Below, piece by piece: positions 11,121 through 21,814 of a stretch of 64,000 nucleotides of DNA. The notes beneath the pieces were generated by a model. It searched no databases, had not been told where the DNA came from, and worked only from the letters and a program-made list of their open reading frames with translations. Position 1 is the stretch's first letter, and every line of letters begins with the position of its first letter. A program made the translations under genes and the position numbers. Origin of the DNA: Antedon mediterranea (taxonomy: Eukaryota > Echinodermata > Crinoidea > Comatulida > Antedonidae); NCBI RefSeq assembly GCF_964355755.1, contig NC_092670.1, positions 18,537,201 to 18,601,200 on the forward strand. Direction: 5' to 3'.

Positions 11121-11188
11121 ACATTGTTCAGATCGGCAAATTATTTATATCACAACGAAGTTCAATTAATTTAATCATCATAACAATG
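11121..11188 (-). ncRNA. Box C/D snoRNA-like copy 7, guide diverged (first PIGQ intron)
   Basis: A perfect 7-bp stem CATTGTT/AACAATG flanks C box ATGATGA (11181-11175) and D box CTGA (11131-11128). Only GCCGAT next to the D box survives of the shared guide; the rest is AT-rich. It sits 81 nt upstream of the 3' splice site of the 11046-11000 exon. Either a decaying copy or one with a changed target. Confidence 0.55.
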
Positions 11189-11336
11189 CCACAATAATTA
11201 CAGCAAGTACTTTTTGATGCATTTTGAAAAGAAAAAATTTACAGGCACCCCACCCCAATTGCTTTAATTTAACAACAACAGATTGCTAAAAAAAATTGTG
11301 AATGAAAATAGAGCCACTATAATATGTACTATAATA

Positions 11337-14300
11337 CAGCCCACGAATTTCACGTCGGCAATCGGCAATTGCCGACCTTATTGCCGACCTTAAATTGTCA
11401 GAGGACGGCAAGAGATTGCCGACCTAGAAACTAGGCTAGATCCCTCCTTTCAAGCCTCCTAGTAGGGATAACGATGTAAAATTAAAAGTTAATATTTTTC
11501 CAACAAATTATACATTGCCTGTTAGTATTTTGTATCAATATTATAATAAAGAAAGAATTATGAAAATATGACTTGTAGTTTTCGAAATATAGGGTTTAAA
11601 ACATCGCCGAAAATGATCGTTTTTAGCCACGAACGATGTAAACAAATTGCACCCTCAGTCGACAATTGTATGAACTAGTCATTTTTCGTAAAAATAATTA
11701 TATAAAATCACGATTTTAAGTAACATATTTTATATATCAACATTGTAAAATTCAATAAAATATGATATTACTTATTTATTATATAAAAAAGAGTGTTTAT
11801 TTAACCTCGTTCGAAGAATTTCAATGCATTATTTTCCTGTGTAATTGGACAGGCCTGACACCATGTGACTTCACGGCACTCGCGAGAAAATTATTCCGCT
11901 GTGTGTTGAATCGCGTCAACCAATCAAAGGGCGAGAATCCAAAATCGTTCAACCGTGAGACTTGTGGAGCGGTCGAATGCGGAGGTTTGATTGGCTTGCG
12001 ATGACATCATACCATAAAATGGCGTTTTTGTAGTTGAGCCCCTCGGAATTTTTCAAAAATTATTTAAAAAATGGACTAAACGGATATTTTTTATGGTATA
12101 TGGGTTGTTACTATGAAATATTCGAATCATAAAGGCCTCATATCGGGATAAAATTGTTTTTTTAGCAGTTAAAATTAATATTTTTCTTAGTAACAAGCAC
12201 ATGGTATGTGGAACTATATTATCTTGGTGTAGGAATAAAAAACATTTTGAGGTCATAAGAGGCTCAACTACAAAAATAAGGTTGAAATGGTAGGTCATTG
12301 AGCCTTCCGAGGGTTTCGTAGTAAACAAAAGCTATACGCGCTAGGCGATAACGATCTTTTAACCACTATATTCACATTTTTGGTTGAATGAAATGGAAAT
12401 AAAAAATACTTGATCTTATAGAATAATAGGTAAATAAATATATACTCAAAATGATATATTTATAATTAATTTATTTTCAGAACAATTACCTAATAAAAAG
12501 TGTTTACCAAAGTAAAAAAACACCGCGTAAATGACATTGCGCGCATAGTAACGTGCGCGCTGTTTAATCGTGGTAATGAAAATGGAGTCAGCTCTCGGTA
12601 TCCCTACTCCTAGCAACAACATGGTACTTTAAGGGATCGTATCATTGAAATTTTAACAGGCATATTCACCACCATGTTGTGTTTAGTTAACAAACCATGG
12701 AATTAAGATGATCCCTGAATTCACTCAACCATTACATCATTTTGTGTGTGAGCTGCATGCTTTCGATCCTATCAACCATGGATTAAAGAATAGAAGGATA
12801 TGCATCGACGGTGACATCAAACGATTTTACAACGCGCTTGCCTATACTAAAGCACTGCTGCCAATCAAACAAACACGTTCATTGAACTCCATGTCTCTAA
12901 CCGCGGCCCTCTGTAAAACGCTGCGAATCAACTGTTACATTTTTTTGAGACCAAAACGTAACCATGTAGAAATCGTATGCGCAGTCTGAATGTTCTATTG
13001 ACATGTCTGCGTCGATGATTAATTGATAACAAACATATATTGCTGAATAATTCTGTTTTAGTTTCATCACAATCGGACTACGAAAAGTTCACTTTCTTAC
13101 GACTGGTAATTTTAAGTAGTTGGTAATATTAATAAAATATGCAATTTTTATATTTGAATTATCATTATTTGCCTGCCATCTTCTGTCATTAAAAATTGCG
13201 TTAATCTATAGAATATTAAATTTTGCATTTGACCATGTATGTTGTTAGCGTGGCCTGTGTTCAGACATACAACAATCGTGTTTTTTAATATATGGCTAAG
13301 CAGTGGTTTCTTCATAAATCTCCTTAATTATCGATGTGATTATATTTAAACTGTAGTGCCTGGTGATTGGCTAGTGGTTATGTCATCCACATCACATCCA
13401 ATCACCGGGCCTAATTGAATGAAAACAGCGATCCCTGATCCGGGATTGGCTGGCTATGTATAGTTGCGATTCGTTACCTAGCGGTCATTTTGAAAAGTAC
13501 ACGCAGGGCAAACTTGATCACGAACAAACGAAGTAGGCCTACCTATTATTATTCACACAAGAAGTAAGACAACGGTGAGTATTTAAGATTAGCCTAGGCC
13601 TACCTAGGCAGTATCAATGTCGGCAAATCATAGGGTTTACTAGCCCAGTTTAGCCTAGTTAGTACAAGGCCTAGCTAGGCTAGCATTCTTGCTGATTTTG
13701 TAATTTTACAACAAATGAGACAACTAATAGTTATTGTCTCAGATGTAGGGCTACTACAGGTCATAAAATGCTACTTTAATCATCATAAAAAAATCATTAG
13801 CGTAGATCAATCGCGGCAGAAACCAACATAGTCAATAGTTGACCATAAACATCATGCAACCAAAGAACGCGCGAAAGAAGCGTAGCCAACTAGGTTAAAT
13901 GTCGTTGCACATGTGCAGTAAACAATATATTAGGCACGCGACCGTTTCGTTGTTACCCTGCGGTTAATTAAACTGTAACATTGTGGGCGGTCCGCAGTCT
14001 GTCGGCGAGAGTCAAGGAACCCTTGATCTCACGTCGATGCATATCCTTCTATTCTTTAATCCATGTATCAACCAAGCTGGCTGGGCACAGCGCTGTGCGC
14101 GACAGACCTGTGTAGGGGAATACCCTGTTATGCCAAGCAAGCAACTATGCTCTGTGTACGGCTAGCTCCAGAACCATGATGTTCAGCAATTAATTATCAA
14201 ATAGAATTTATCTTGTAGATTTTAGTGTTAGGTTTTTATATTTTAGTTAATTTTGCTAGTTCTTTTTGCATAACATATAGGCCTAGGCTCTAGCTAGCTA

Positions 14301-14444
14301 GCTAAGGAGGCTAGGCCTTTAGGTTAGCAAGAGGTTAGGCCTTGGTGAATTTTCTATTTTTAGAACTGCCGAGACTGCCGACCTTGGCGAATTTAAGGTC
14401 GGCAATTTTTTGCCGACCTTCTTTTTTCTGAATTTCGTGGGCTG
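11337..14444. mobile_element. 3.1-kb TIR element in the presumed first intron of PIGQ
   Basis: The left end CAGCCCACGAATTTCACG and right end (inverted) CAGCCCACGAAATTCAG match. Each is followed by sub-repeats of GGTCGGCAATT/AATTGCCGACC. ATAATA flanks both sides (11331-11336 and 14445-14450), a possible 6-bp or nested 3-bp duplication. The interior holds no credible transposase, but has CCAAT-rich, promoter-like sequence near 13360-13580 with a donor ACG/GTGAGT. Superfamily unknown. It could instead be two nested insertions. Confidence 0.6.
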
Positions 14445-14805
14445 ATAATAACTACCTGTGCGATGATAAAAACATAGCCTACCTAGGCTAGTTTAAAATT
14501 AAATATATATAGTCTTATAAGTTACATAATAGTTTATAGTAATACATCAATACAGTATCATACAGGCGGCACAGTTTGTTGTAGAGTACACTCAGCCTCA
14601 ATCAGTACAACAAACAGTTCAGTAGCATCTTTATTTAAAGTTTAATATCATTATTGAATATTGATTTAAAAAGGTGTCCGTCCTACAGACCTACTATTAA
14701 GATAAGGTCTAACAAAGAGTAATATTATAATGATTAACCTTTACTTAAACTATTTTTTTTGTATTAATGTATTACACAAAATGCTCTTGTCACCAACAAC
14801 CATAC

Positions 14806-14889
14806 CTTCCCTCATGCTGTTTTAATTGCAAAAGAGCGGTTTGGTCGCCACGTGCTGGTGTTAAAAGGTACGTCTTGTCAAAAGAGGGC
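14806..14889 (-). other. PIGQ: Candidate first exon of PIGQ with TOP-like start
   Basis: On the minus strand a donor GAAG/GTATGG ends at 14806. Upstream, CCCTCTTTT at about 14889 resembles a 5'-terminal oligopyrimidine start, common in snoRNA host genes. Both limits are inference; there is no acceptor because it would be the first exon. Confidence 0.3.
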
Positions 14890-15218
14890 GACAGTCTTTC
14901 TTGTATATGAATAGCGTCCTCAACAAGAACCGAACCAAACAAAACACAAAAAGGAGAAGAGGTATAATATTCAATACCTCTGTGTTTACATCAACAATAA
15001 ATCTACCAATAGTCAAAAAAATTAATTATTATTATTCTCATAACTTATAAATATTCATCCATATTTTCTTTCAATTACATTGTGAGTAAATACCAACAAT
15101 ATTCTTAATATCATCAGTTAACCTGGGCGCAGACATTTTGATTGCGCCCTCATCGGACAGGATATTTTCTTTAAATATTTTTCGCGTTCCCAATAACAAC
15201 AAATAATTCACGAAAGTT
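14890..15218. promoter_or_regulatory. Probable shared PIGQ/B9D1 divergent promoter
   Basis: About 330 bp separates the candidate PIGQ first exon (minus) from the B9D1 start codon (plus). GGCGCAGACATTTTGATTGCGCCC (about 15125-15148) includes an inverted pair of GGCGCA/TGCGCC. No TATA box is evident. The promoter role is inferred from layout. Confidence 0.35.
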
Positions 15219-17958
15219 ATGGCTTCAAATCCAAGTGTTTTTTTACTTATGTTAAGTGGTCAGATTGAATGTGCTGATGTGAGTATGTGTATTTATATAT
15301 TAATGATGTTACAAATCAATTGTAAAAGTTTAAATAACTTCTTTAAAAAGTTCGAACAGCTTGATTTAAGCTAGGCCTATCCCCTCCTACTACCTAGCTA
15401 GCCAGCGAGGCTCAGCAGGTTTTTAGTTCTAAGTAGGTGTAGGTAGGTAGGCCTAGTTAGAGGGGTGGCCTTGTTGCTAGAGTAATGAGGTATACGTAGC
15501 TAGTAGGTATACGAAAAGAGCCTATCTAAGCCCTAGTAGAATCACAGTCCTCAGTTTCTTCCGGTTAATTTTTTCCTTTGATTACCAATTATTATTTATT
15601 TATTCTTTATTTATTCATATGATGATATATAATATTAATAATTAATAATGTAAGGTAGGGCCTACTATAATTTTTATGATTATAAAAATATAATTATTAT
15701 ATTATACATGTGTTTATTATTTATATAACCGCATTGAAGTGAGCAGATAAAAAAAAAATGTGTATGTATATAGGCAGCGTACTACTAGTAGATTAAAATC
15801 ATTCTTATCCTTTTTATTATTATTAACAATTTTTAACAATATATTATTATATTAAATGAGTTAAAATTGTCCTAACTTGTTTTCAGTTTCCAGAATTTGA
15901 CAACATCTATTTCAAATACAATTTTGTATTTGGTCAAGACTGGGTAATTACATCCGTGAGTTGGTCCATTTATTTTAGACAAACAAATTTTAATCATCAT
16001 CATCATTCATGCTGTTCTGCATAATGCTAAAAACTAACATAAAATGACAATTTTATCAATTTTTGTTAAAATTTCTTTATGATTGATTAATTTTAGGGCT
16101 TAGAAGAGGGAGTGTCACAAGTAAGTAAGAAAAGCCAAGATGGTCGGCAAACGTTTGTGTGGAATTTTCCACTAGAAGTGACGTTCAAAAGCACAAATCC
16201 ATTTGGGTGTAAGTACATACAATTTCATATACTGTGCAGTGTTTATATACTCCTCATTGACAGTTGATACAGTTTGTTGTTTTGTTTTTAACAGGGCCTC
16301 AACTTGTTCTCAGCTGTTACGGACAGGATGTCTTTGGAACGGCTGTTGTCAGAGGCTATGGAGCAGTACATGTACCGATATCACCTGGAAAGTAGGTTTA
16401 TTTTTGTGTTGCTTTCACGCATAGTGTTTAAATGATAATGATATAAATGCAATGGACTTGGGGTTTCAGAAGGCAAACAACGTATGAGCTACTCACATAC
16501 TCATAAAAGAACCCACTACTGCAGATGTGAATTCAATTCAACTTGATTTCAGACAAACTGTTCATATGAAATAAATCTGCATTAGTGGGTTATTTTATGA
16601 GTATGTGAGTAGCTCTTACGTTCATTGTTTTCGCAATTTTTTTTAAAGAAACCTGTAAATTGTCAGCCTCAAGAATTCATAAAAAAAATTGAAACATGAT
16701 GGTGTAAATATTCTCAACTGGTATTACATTTTCCCTGAATCAATTCTGACATTAAATTATCTTTTTCAGACATGTTAGAATTATTCCAATGTTTGTGCCA
16801 GAATCATCATCAAGATTTCAAAAGTTCACAAGGTAAAACTTTTTTTTGTTCCAAATGTTACCTTAAAGGTGTATCGTCCCCCAAAAACATAAAAAATGAA
16901 GATTAAAAAAATCGGGATTTTAATATGCCATTTTGTAGTTTCACTTAAATAATGTTTTCAGTTATAAAATGACAAAATAAATGGTTACAATGAACCAAAA
17001 ACCCATTGGCTTTTTCTTTAAAATTCCATTTTTTTTTCAAGTAAATACTGTAGTTTGTTTTTGGTCAAATTGAATAACTATTATGTGATATTAAAATGGC
17101 ATATTCGACAATAAAATAAAAAAAAATGTTTATGGGGATAATACATCTTACATAAAAACTCCAATCATATTAAGAAAAACAAATGATTTATTATCTACTA
17201 GAACATTTACATTCATAAGCTTTGAAAATGTTATTTAGTTAATAGCATTAACATATTCATCTTATAATTGTCTATTATTCAGCTGGTTCATGGGAAGAAA
17301 ACCTGAATATGTTGATGCAAACATAGTTGCTAGGGGTGAAGGCAGAGAAGGTAAACACAATTTTACTTGACAGTATTACTATTTTAATACCACTATTTTT
17401 AAATGTGTATGTTTTACAGAATGTAGTCTTTGTATTATTTCTATTCTATGTTATCAGTTGGAGATCCAGGATTTTGAAATTGGGGTGGTTGGGGCCAGGG
17501 CCTAGAAGTAGTGAAATGAAGAGTACTGAACTTAATTTGATGTCCTATCTTTTGCATTAAAATTTGTGAAATTTAGAGGGTGACTGGGCCGGCTGAGCTC
17601 CTCCACCACCCTTTGAATCCGCCCCTGGGTATATTTTTATTTGGATCATCAGCTGTGTCCAGAAAGTTAGTAGCATTCCCAGGAATCGAATAATTTATTA
17701 TAAATTCAGTTTTAAAGGAATTAATTACTGTAAATGTCTTTCTTTTATCTCTTAGTAACTAGAGTGAGGTCACAAGGTCACATAAGGGTAACCTTTAATA
17801 TCGTGACTCGTGATATGAAGAAATTAGGCTATGATGTGCATCCATCATCTCTTAGTATTCCTAGTGCAGCAACAGCTAGTGCCATGGCCGGGAGCTCAGC
17901 ACCTGGTGCTGCCGCTGCCGCTCTGCCTACTGCTAATGTTGCTAAAGAAGCAAGGTGA
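15219..17958 (+). CDS. B9D1: B9 domain-containing protein 1 (ciliary transition zone)
   Basis: Seven exons: 15219-15278, 15887-15955, 16097-16208, 16295-16391, 16770-16832, 17283-17350, 17756-17958. All phases join to 223 residues. B9D1 is a B9/C2-like subunit of the MKS complex at the base of cilia, which gates entry of membrane proteins (family knowledge). The start [17 protein letters not shown] matches the human N-terminus. The B9 core is near-identical: [78 protein letters not shown] and [10 protein letters not shown]. The C-terminal tail after [12 protein letters not shown] is a low-complexity Ala/Ser-rich stretch (about residues 182-215) not seen in the human protein. Intron 4 carries a hairpin MITE, intron 5 a TTAA-type MITE, intron 6 a hAT-type MITE. 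Confidence 0.96.
16482..16624. mobile_element. Hairpin MITE in B9D1 intron
   Basis: GAGCTACTCACATACTCATAAAA near 16486 is mirrored as TTTTATGAGTATGTGAGTAGCTC ending near 16614. AACCCACTA/TAGTGGGTT is further inside. The ACGTA/TACGT flanks belong to the inverted repeat. No coding capacity. Confidence 0.65.
16863..17150. mobile_element. MITE, TTAA-type family, copy 2
   Basis: TTAAAGGTGTATCGTCCCCC at the left end and an inverted GGGGATAATACATCTTA at the right. The interior matches copy 1 (GACAAAATAAA, GAATAACTATTATGTGA). Located in a B9D1 intron. Confidence 0.68.
17455..17627. mobile_element. hAT-type MITE fragment in B9D1 intron
   Basis: Ends resemble CAGTTGGAGATCCAGG and the inverted GAATCCGCCCCTG. 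The interior block about GATGTCCTATCTTTTGCATT recurs inverted at about 62940-62980. No matching target duplication was found. Confidence 0.5.
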
Positions 17959-18334
17959 GGGCAGCTGTTGGAACATCTTGTTATATTACTGGACAATCAA
18001 TGATCAACGCCACTGTGTGTGTAGTGTTGAAATAACTGATGCTGCAAGCAACATCAAACCATGCAGATGGTCATCTCCATGCTGGAACTAGATTCTGTTT
18101 CACCACCTTTTTCAGAAGTTAAATCAGAATTTGTTTAGCCTAAAGTGGATTGTAAATTTGCAATATAAACAAAACCACCTTGATATGTTATGTCATTCTC
18201 ATTTGACCAATAGCTTATCTATTAATTGAAAATATCGATTTTAAATTGTTAATTGTAAACAATCATTCTTAAACTTTGTCTATATTGTAAATAGTGAAAG
18301 ACATTTCAACTGTAAATTCTGTACATATGCAAGT

Positions 18335-18349
18335 TTTATTTGTAATAAA
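18335..18349. terminator. Back-to-back poly(A) signals of B9D1 (+) and VEZT (-)
   Basis: TTTATT at 18335-18340 is AATAAA on the minus strand. AATAAA at 18344-18349 is on the plus strand, 3 bp away. B9D1 ends at 17958 and VEZT at 18465, so both convergent transcripts probably use this stretch and overlap at their 3' ends. Confidence 0.55.
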
Positions 18350-18464
18350 ATAAAATAAATATGCTTGTTAGATAATGTTCACTATATTTGTGTACACATT
18401 TTTCAGTTATTTCCAGGCCGTTTTGTATTTAACTACTGTATTTTTATAATTAATTTATTCTGTT

Positions 18465-20869
18465 TCATCCGCTTAATTCTGAATCTGATCCAAATATCTC
18501 CTCTTCTTGATGAAAATTACTGGACATTGTTGCAGCCTGGGATGCAAGACTAGCCATCCCCCACAATCCACCAAACTGTGGTGGTGGTAAACTCGTTGAC
18601 TGGTCACTGTTTTCATTTGAATCAATGTAGGAATCTGTAAACGCTTGTTGAGTTTCATCGTCAGTTAAGTTAGTGTCTGTCTCCTCAACGTCTTGTTTTG
18701 ATTCTTCTTTTTGAAATGGATCACATATTTCTAAACTTTCCACAGTGTTCTTGTCTTGGCAAAACTCCCCCTGACCTATAATATTAAAAGATAGGAATAC
18801 ATTACCAGGCAGTAAAGGCAATAGTAGTACATGGAAACAGAATATTTTATATTGACAACATTATCATATCTTTACAAAAAAGGCAGACAATTTTACAATG
18901 TATTGACAATGTACAACAACAACAAAATACAAAGCCACTTGTCATATATACCAGAATTACCTTCTCTATTTTCTGGAACATCTCTATATCTTGGCATTCC
19001 CTGGTTTTCCACTGTATTTTGGATATCACCATCGGAATTGATTATGTTATTAGTTTTGCCATCTCTACCCTTTTGTTTAAGTTCTTCTCTTACCGCCATT
19101 CGTCCTGGCAAGACTGATCTCAATTCTACAAGGAGCTGCAATGATGCTTGCCGTTCCTTACGCTGCTTCTCGGTTTCTTCCTGATACAAATGTCTATTGG
19201 AATATTTATCCGGATCTTTCTCATCAGGATCAGTGTAAGCCTCAAATGTCTCATCATCAAATTTAATCTCATTATCCTTCAAACCAAATAACTGGATTGG
19301 TTCTTGCGATGGATTTTCTAAACTGTCACCAAGAAAATCTGATTGGTTAGGAATGTCTGGTACTTTTTCTTTATCAGTGAATAATCTATTCACTTCTGTT
19401 TCCACCTCTTGATAGCAAACCAATGAAGCTTTTAACTCTGGATTGACTGTTTCTAAAAGAGAGCTCAATTCATCTTTGATATCTTCAGAACAATCAATAG
19501 AATGGCGTCTATCTTGATTCAGTGACTCACATTTTACTTGCAAGGCGTGGATACGTTCTGCCGCAACCTGCAAGTGCAGATACATGCTGTGAGCTGCTGT
19601 CCAGATCTCTCCATATTGCCCCTTTGAATGAGAATCCAGACTGCTTCTATTAAAAACTGCATTATCATATTTGGCAGCACCAATTTTATGTGTTTCACTA
19701 ATTCTATCAAGATCGTAAAGATTTTTAATAGTGTCCGACAGTAATGATTTTGTGACTTTTTCTAAAATTGGCAAAACATCATTAAAATTTGTTTCATTTA
19801 TGTCCCATGCTTTTGAACAAAGTGATAAACCAATGCGACGAATGAACTCTGACCTCTGAACTGTCATTGTCTGCCAAACAATTTTGATGGCAGATAATGA
19901 GAAATTATCTGAAGCTTTGGTCAATTCTTGGTGATCTTGTTCTGACCAGTTACTTCTGATAAGTTGCATAAGATTCCCTTTGAACCCAAGATCCTCAATT
20001 GAAACATTTGCAATGTAGTTACAAACATTATCAACCTCTGATTGCAACCTGACTTGTTGTAGAAGCTGTCTTGTGCCATCTCGATAAGATAAAAATTGAC
20101 ACAAACATGCTTTAAAAATTGCTACTCTCAATTGTTGGAATTGTCTTTGAGATTGACCAAGCAACGAACTATTCTCCAATTTCATCAATGGGACTTTGTG
20201 CGAAACAATTGTAAACCCCCTGGCTATGAGTTCAGCTTCTTGGATATTCCTTAAGGATTTCCGAATACAACTATCCATATTTTCCATCAGACTTAGCTGC
20301 TTTGTAAACGATTTAGTGAAAAGTTTTTGTTTATTATCATAGTAGAGTGTAATAATAAACGAATACAAGTGACCAATTCCAAATAAAGTACTGGATGTTA
20401 AACAAATTGCTGTAACTATCAATTTTGATGTTATAATATTTGTTAAAGAGTTTTGTAACAGAAACCACAGACAAGCTATAGATCCAAATATGGCAGAATT
20501 GGCAATGATTAGAACTTTGGAAGCAGATTTTCGTTGTTTAATTTCTTTTCTGTCTTCTTGCAATCCATATGACAGCAGCCACTGGTGATCTCCAGGCATC
20601 AGTACTTTTGAGTTCAAGATTGAGAATCTCGTAACAAGATTCAATGAATACGGTGGTGGCGACTTTGGAAGGATAAATGAATTTACGTTCTTTAAACACA
20701 TTCTCAGGGATAACAAAACTCGTAAAAATAGACTCTTAGTCTTAGATTGTTTTCCTGCACGAGTAGACTTGGAATAAGAGGAGCTCTCAAAATTCCCAAC
20801 CATTCCAACATCCTTGAGATATTGATGGAGAGGTGAATTCTCAAACACTACATCATCGTCTTCTTCCAT
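18465..20869 (-). CDS. VEZT: Vezatin, adherens-junction transmembrane protein
   Basis: Two coding exons on the minus strand: 20869-18961 (within an exon starting 20905 after TCTTTTCAG) and 18775-18465. The join completes a Gly codon and gives 739 residues, near the human length. Vezatin is an adherens-junction membrane protein that links the cadherin-catenin complex to myosin VIIA (family knowledge). The N-terminus EDDDVVFENSPLHQYLKD matches the human start, so the Met at 20867-20869 was chosen. Two membrane segments lie at about residues 119-139 and 150-176. ARGFTIVSHKVPL and the acidic EAYTDPDEKDPDKYSNRHLYQEETEKQRKERQ region fit the vezatin core. The tail LPPPQFGGLWGMASLASQAA...EEEIFGSDSE matches the vertebrate C-terminus. 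Nearly the whole protein is in one 1.9-kb exon, unlike the many exons in vertebrates. The upstream non-coding exon was not located. Confidence 0.94.
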
Positions 20870-20965
20870 ATTTCTATCACCGAGATCGGAGGTAGTACAG
20901 TAGACCTGAAAAGACAAATAGATTAGATATAAATGGCATGCGCAATTTGTTTGTTATCAATGATT

Positions 20966-21155
20966 CAGGGAACATTTTCGCCAGTGTAGCATAGCAAAAA
21001 GCTATACAAAACAACCTTTTATTGCTACACATTTCTAAAATTGTGTAGCAAAAAAATACAATACAAAACTAGGCCTATGACTATGTTTCTAAACTTAAAA
21101 ATCAGTTTGATTAGCAATATTGCTAAACCAAATTTTTTAATGAAATTTTTCCCTG
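20966..21155. mobile_element. CAGGGAA-type MITE, copy 1
   Basis: 190 bp from CAGGGAACATTTTCGCC to AAATTTTTCCCTG, an imperfect TIR pair. Flanked by the 5-bp duplication TGATT. Very similar to the copy at 53744-53918, which also has a 5-bp duplication. Lies between VEZT and RGS9. Confidence 0.75.
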
Positions 21156-21814
21156 TGATTGTACGAAAAATTCAAGCACGGTTAACCATGCTATTGTACC
21201 TACCACCCCACTCCAATATTATGATATATTAGGCCAAACAATTCAACCAATTAAGTGGACCACATGGAGAGTGCCTTCCAGAACCACGTTTTTCCCTCTC
21301 TTTCCCACCAATCACACCAAGTTTTGTGGGCCTAACAATTATTTTGTGTCTTTATTCCCGTTATTTAATATTTCAAAGCACCTTATACTACTATATTACT
21401 AATTTATCAATATAAAATTATTGTACTAATAAACAATTTAAATAAAAACACACAACAGAAGATAATTCGGTCAAATTCTTCCTTTTTCCACACACAGAAT
21501 CTTCCACTTTTCACACACAACCCTCTTTTTAATTTATACAGAACGCCCTCAATAAACAGAAATGACAGGAGCTAGAGCGCTGCTGCATGCGAGCTAGCTA
21601 AGCTCTCTGCTGCTAGCTGTATGTGCTGCAACCAAAGATTGTACAGCGCATGAGTCTTTCTGTCAAAGATAGTGTGCTGTGTGTGATCGGCCTAGCTTTA
21701 GAGGAAGGCCGAGTTTGTTTGTGCTGTCATAAAAAATATCATTTCTATTATGTGCCTATCATAAGCTTTTAAGTTATAACTGGCTTCACATTATGAGATT
21801 ATATTCAATACATA
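21156..21814. other. VEZT/RGS9 intergenic stretch, probable promoters and first VEZT exon
   Basis: No coding similarity. A CTGCTGCATGCGAGCTAGCTAAGC-like purine/pyrimidine mix near 21580-21680 is relatively GC-rich for this window, so the two divergent starts may lie here. I cannot place either start site or the VEZT 5' exon. Confidence 0.3.

Noticed and set aside
7800-11181. The PIGQ intronic repeats as an ordinary transposon family
   Set aside because: Copies occur exactly once per intron, always sense, at similar distance from the acceptor. Flanks are unrelated between copies but pair within each copy, there are no target duplications, and no copy occurs elsewhere in the window.
12708-12989. 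A 93-residue open frame within the 3.1-kb TIR element
   Set aside because: No homology, no splice context and no conserved domain. Length is unremarkable for random frames in this composition.
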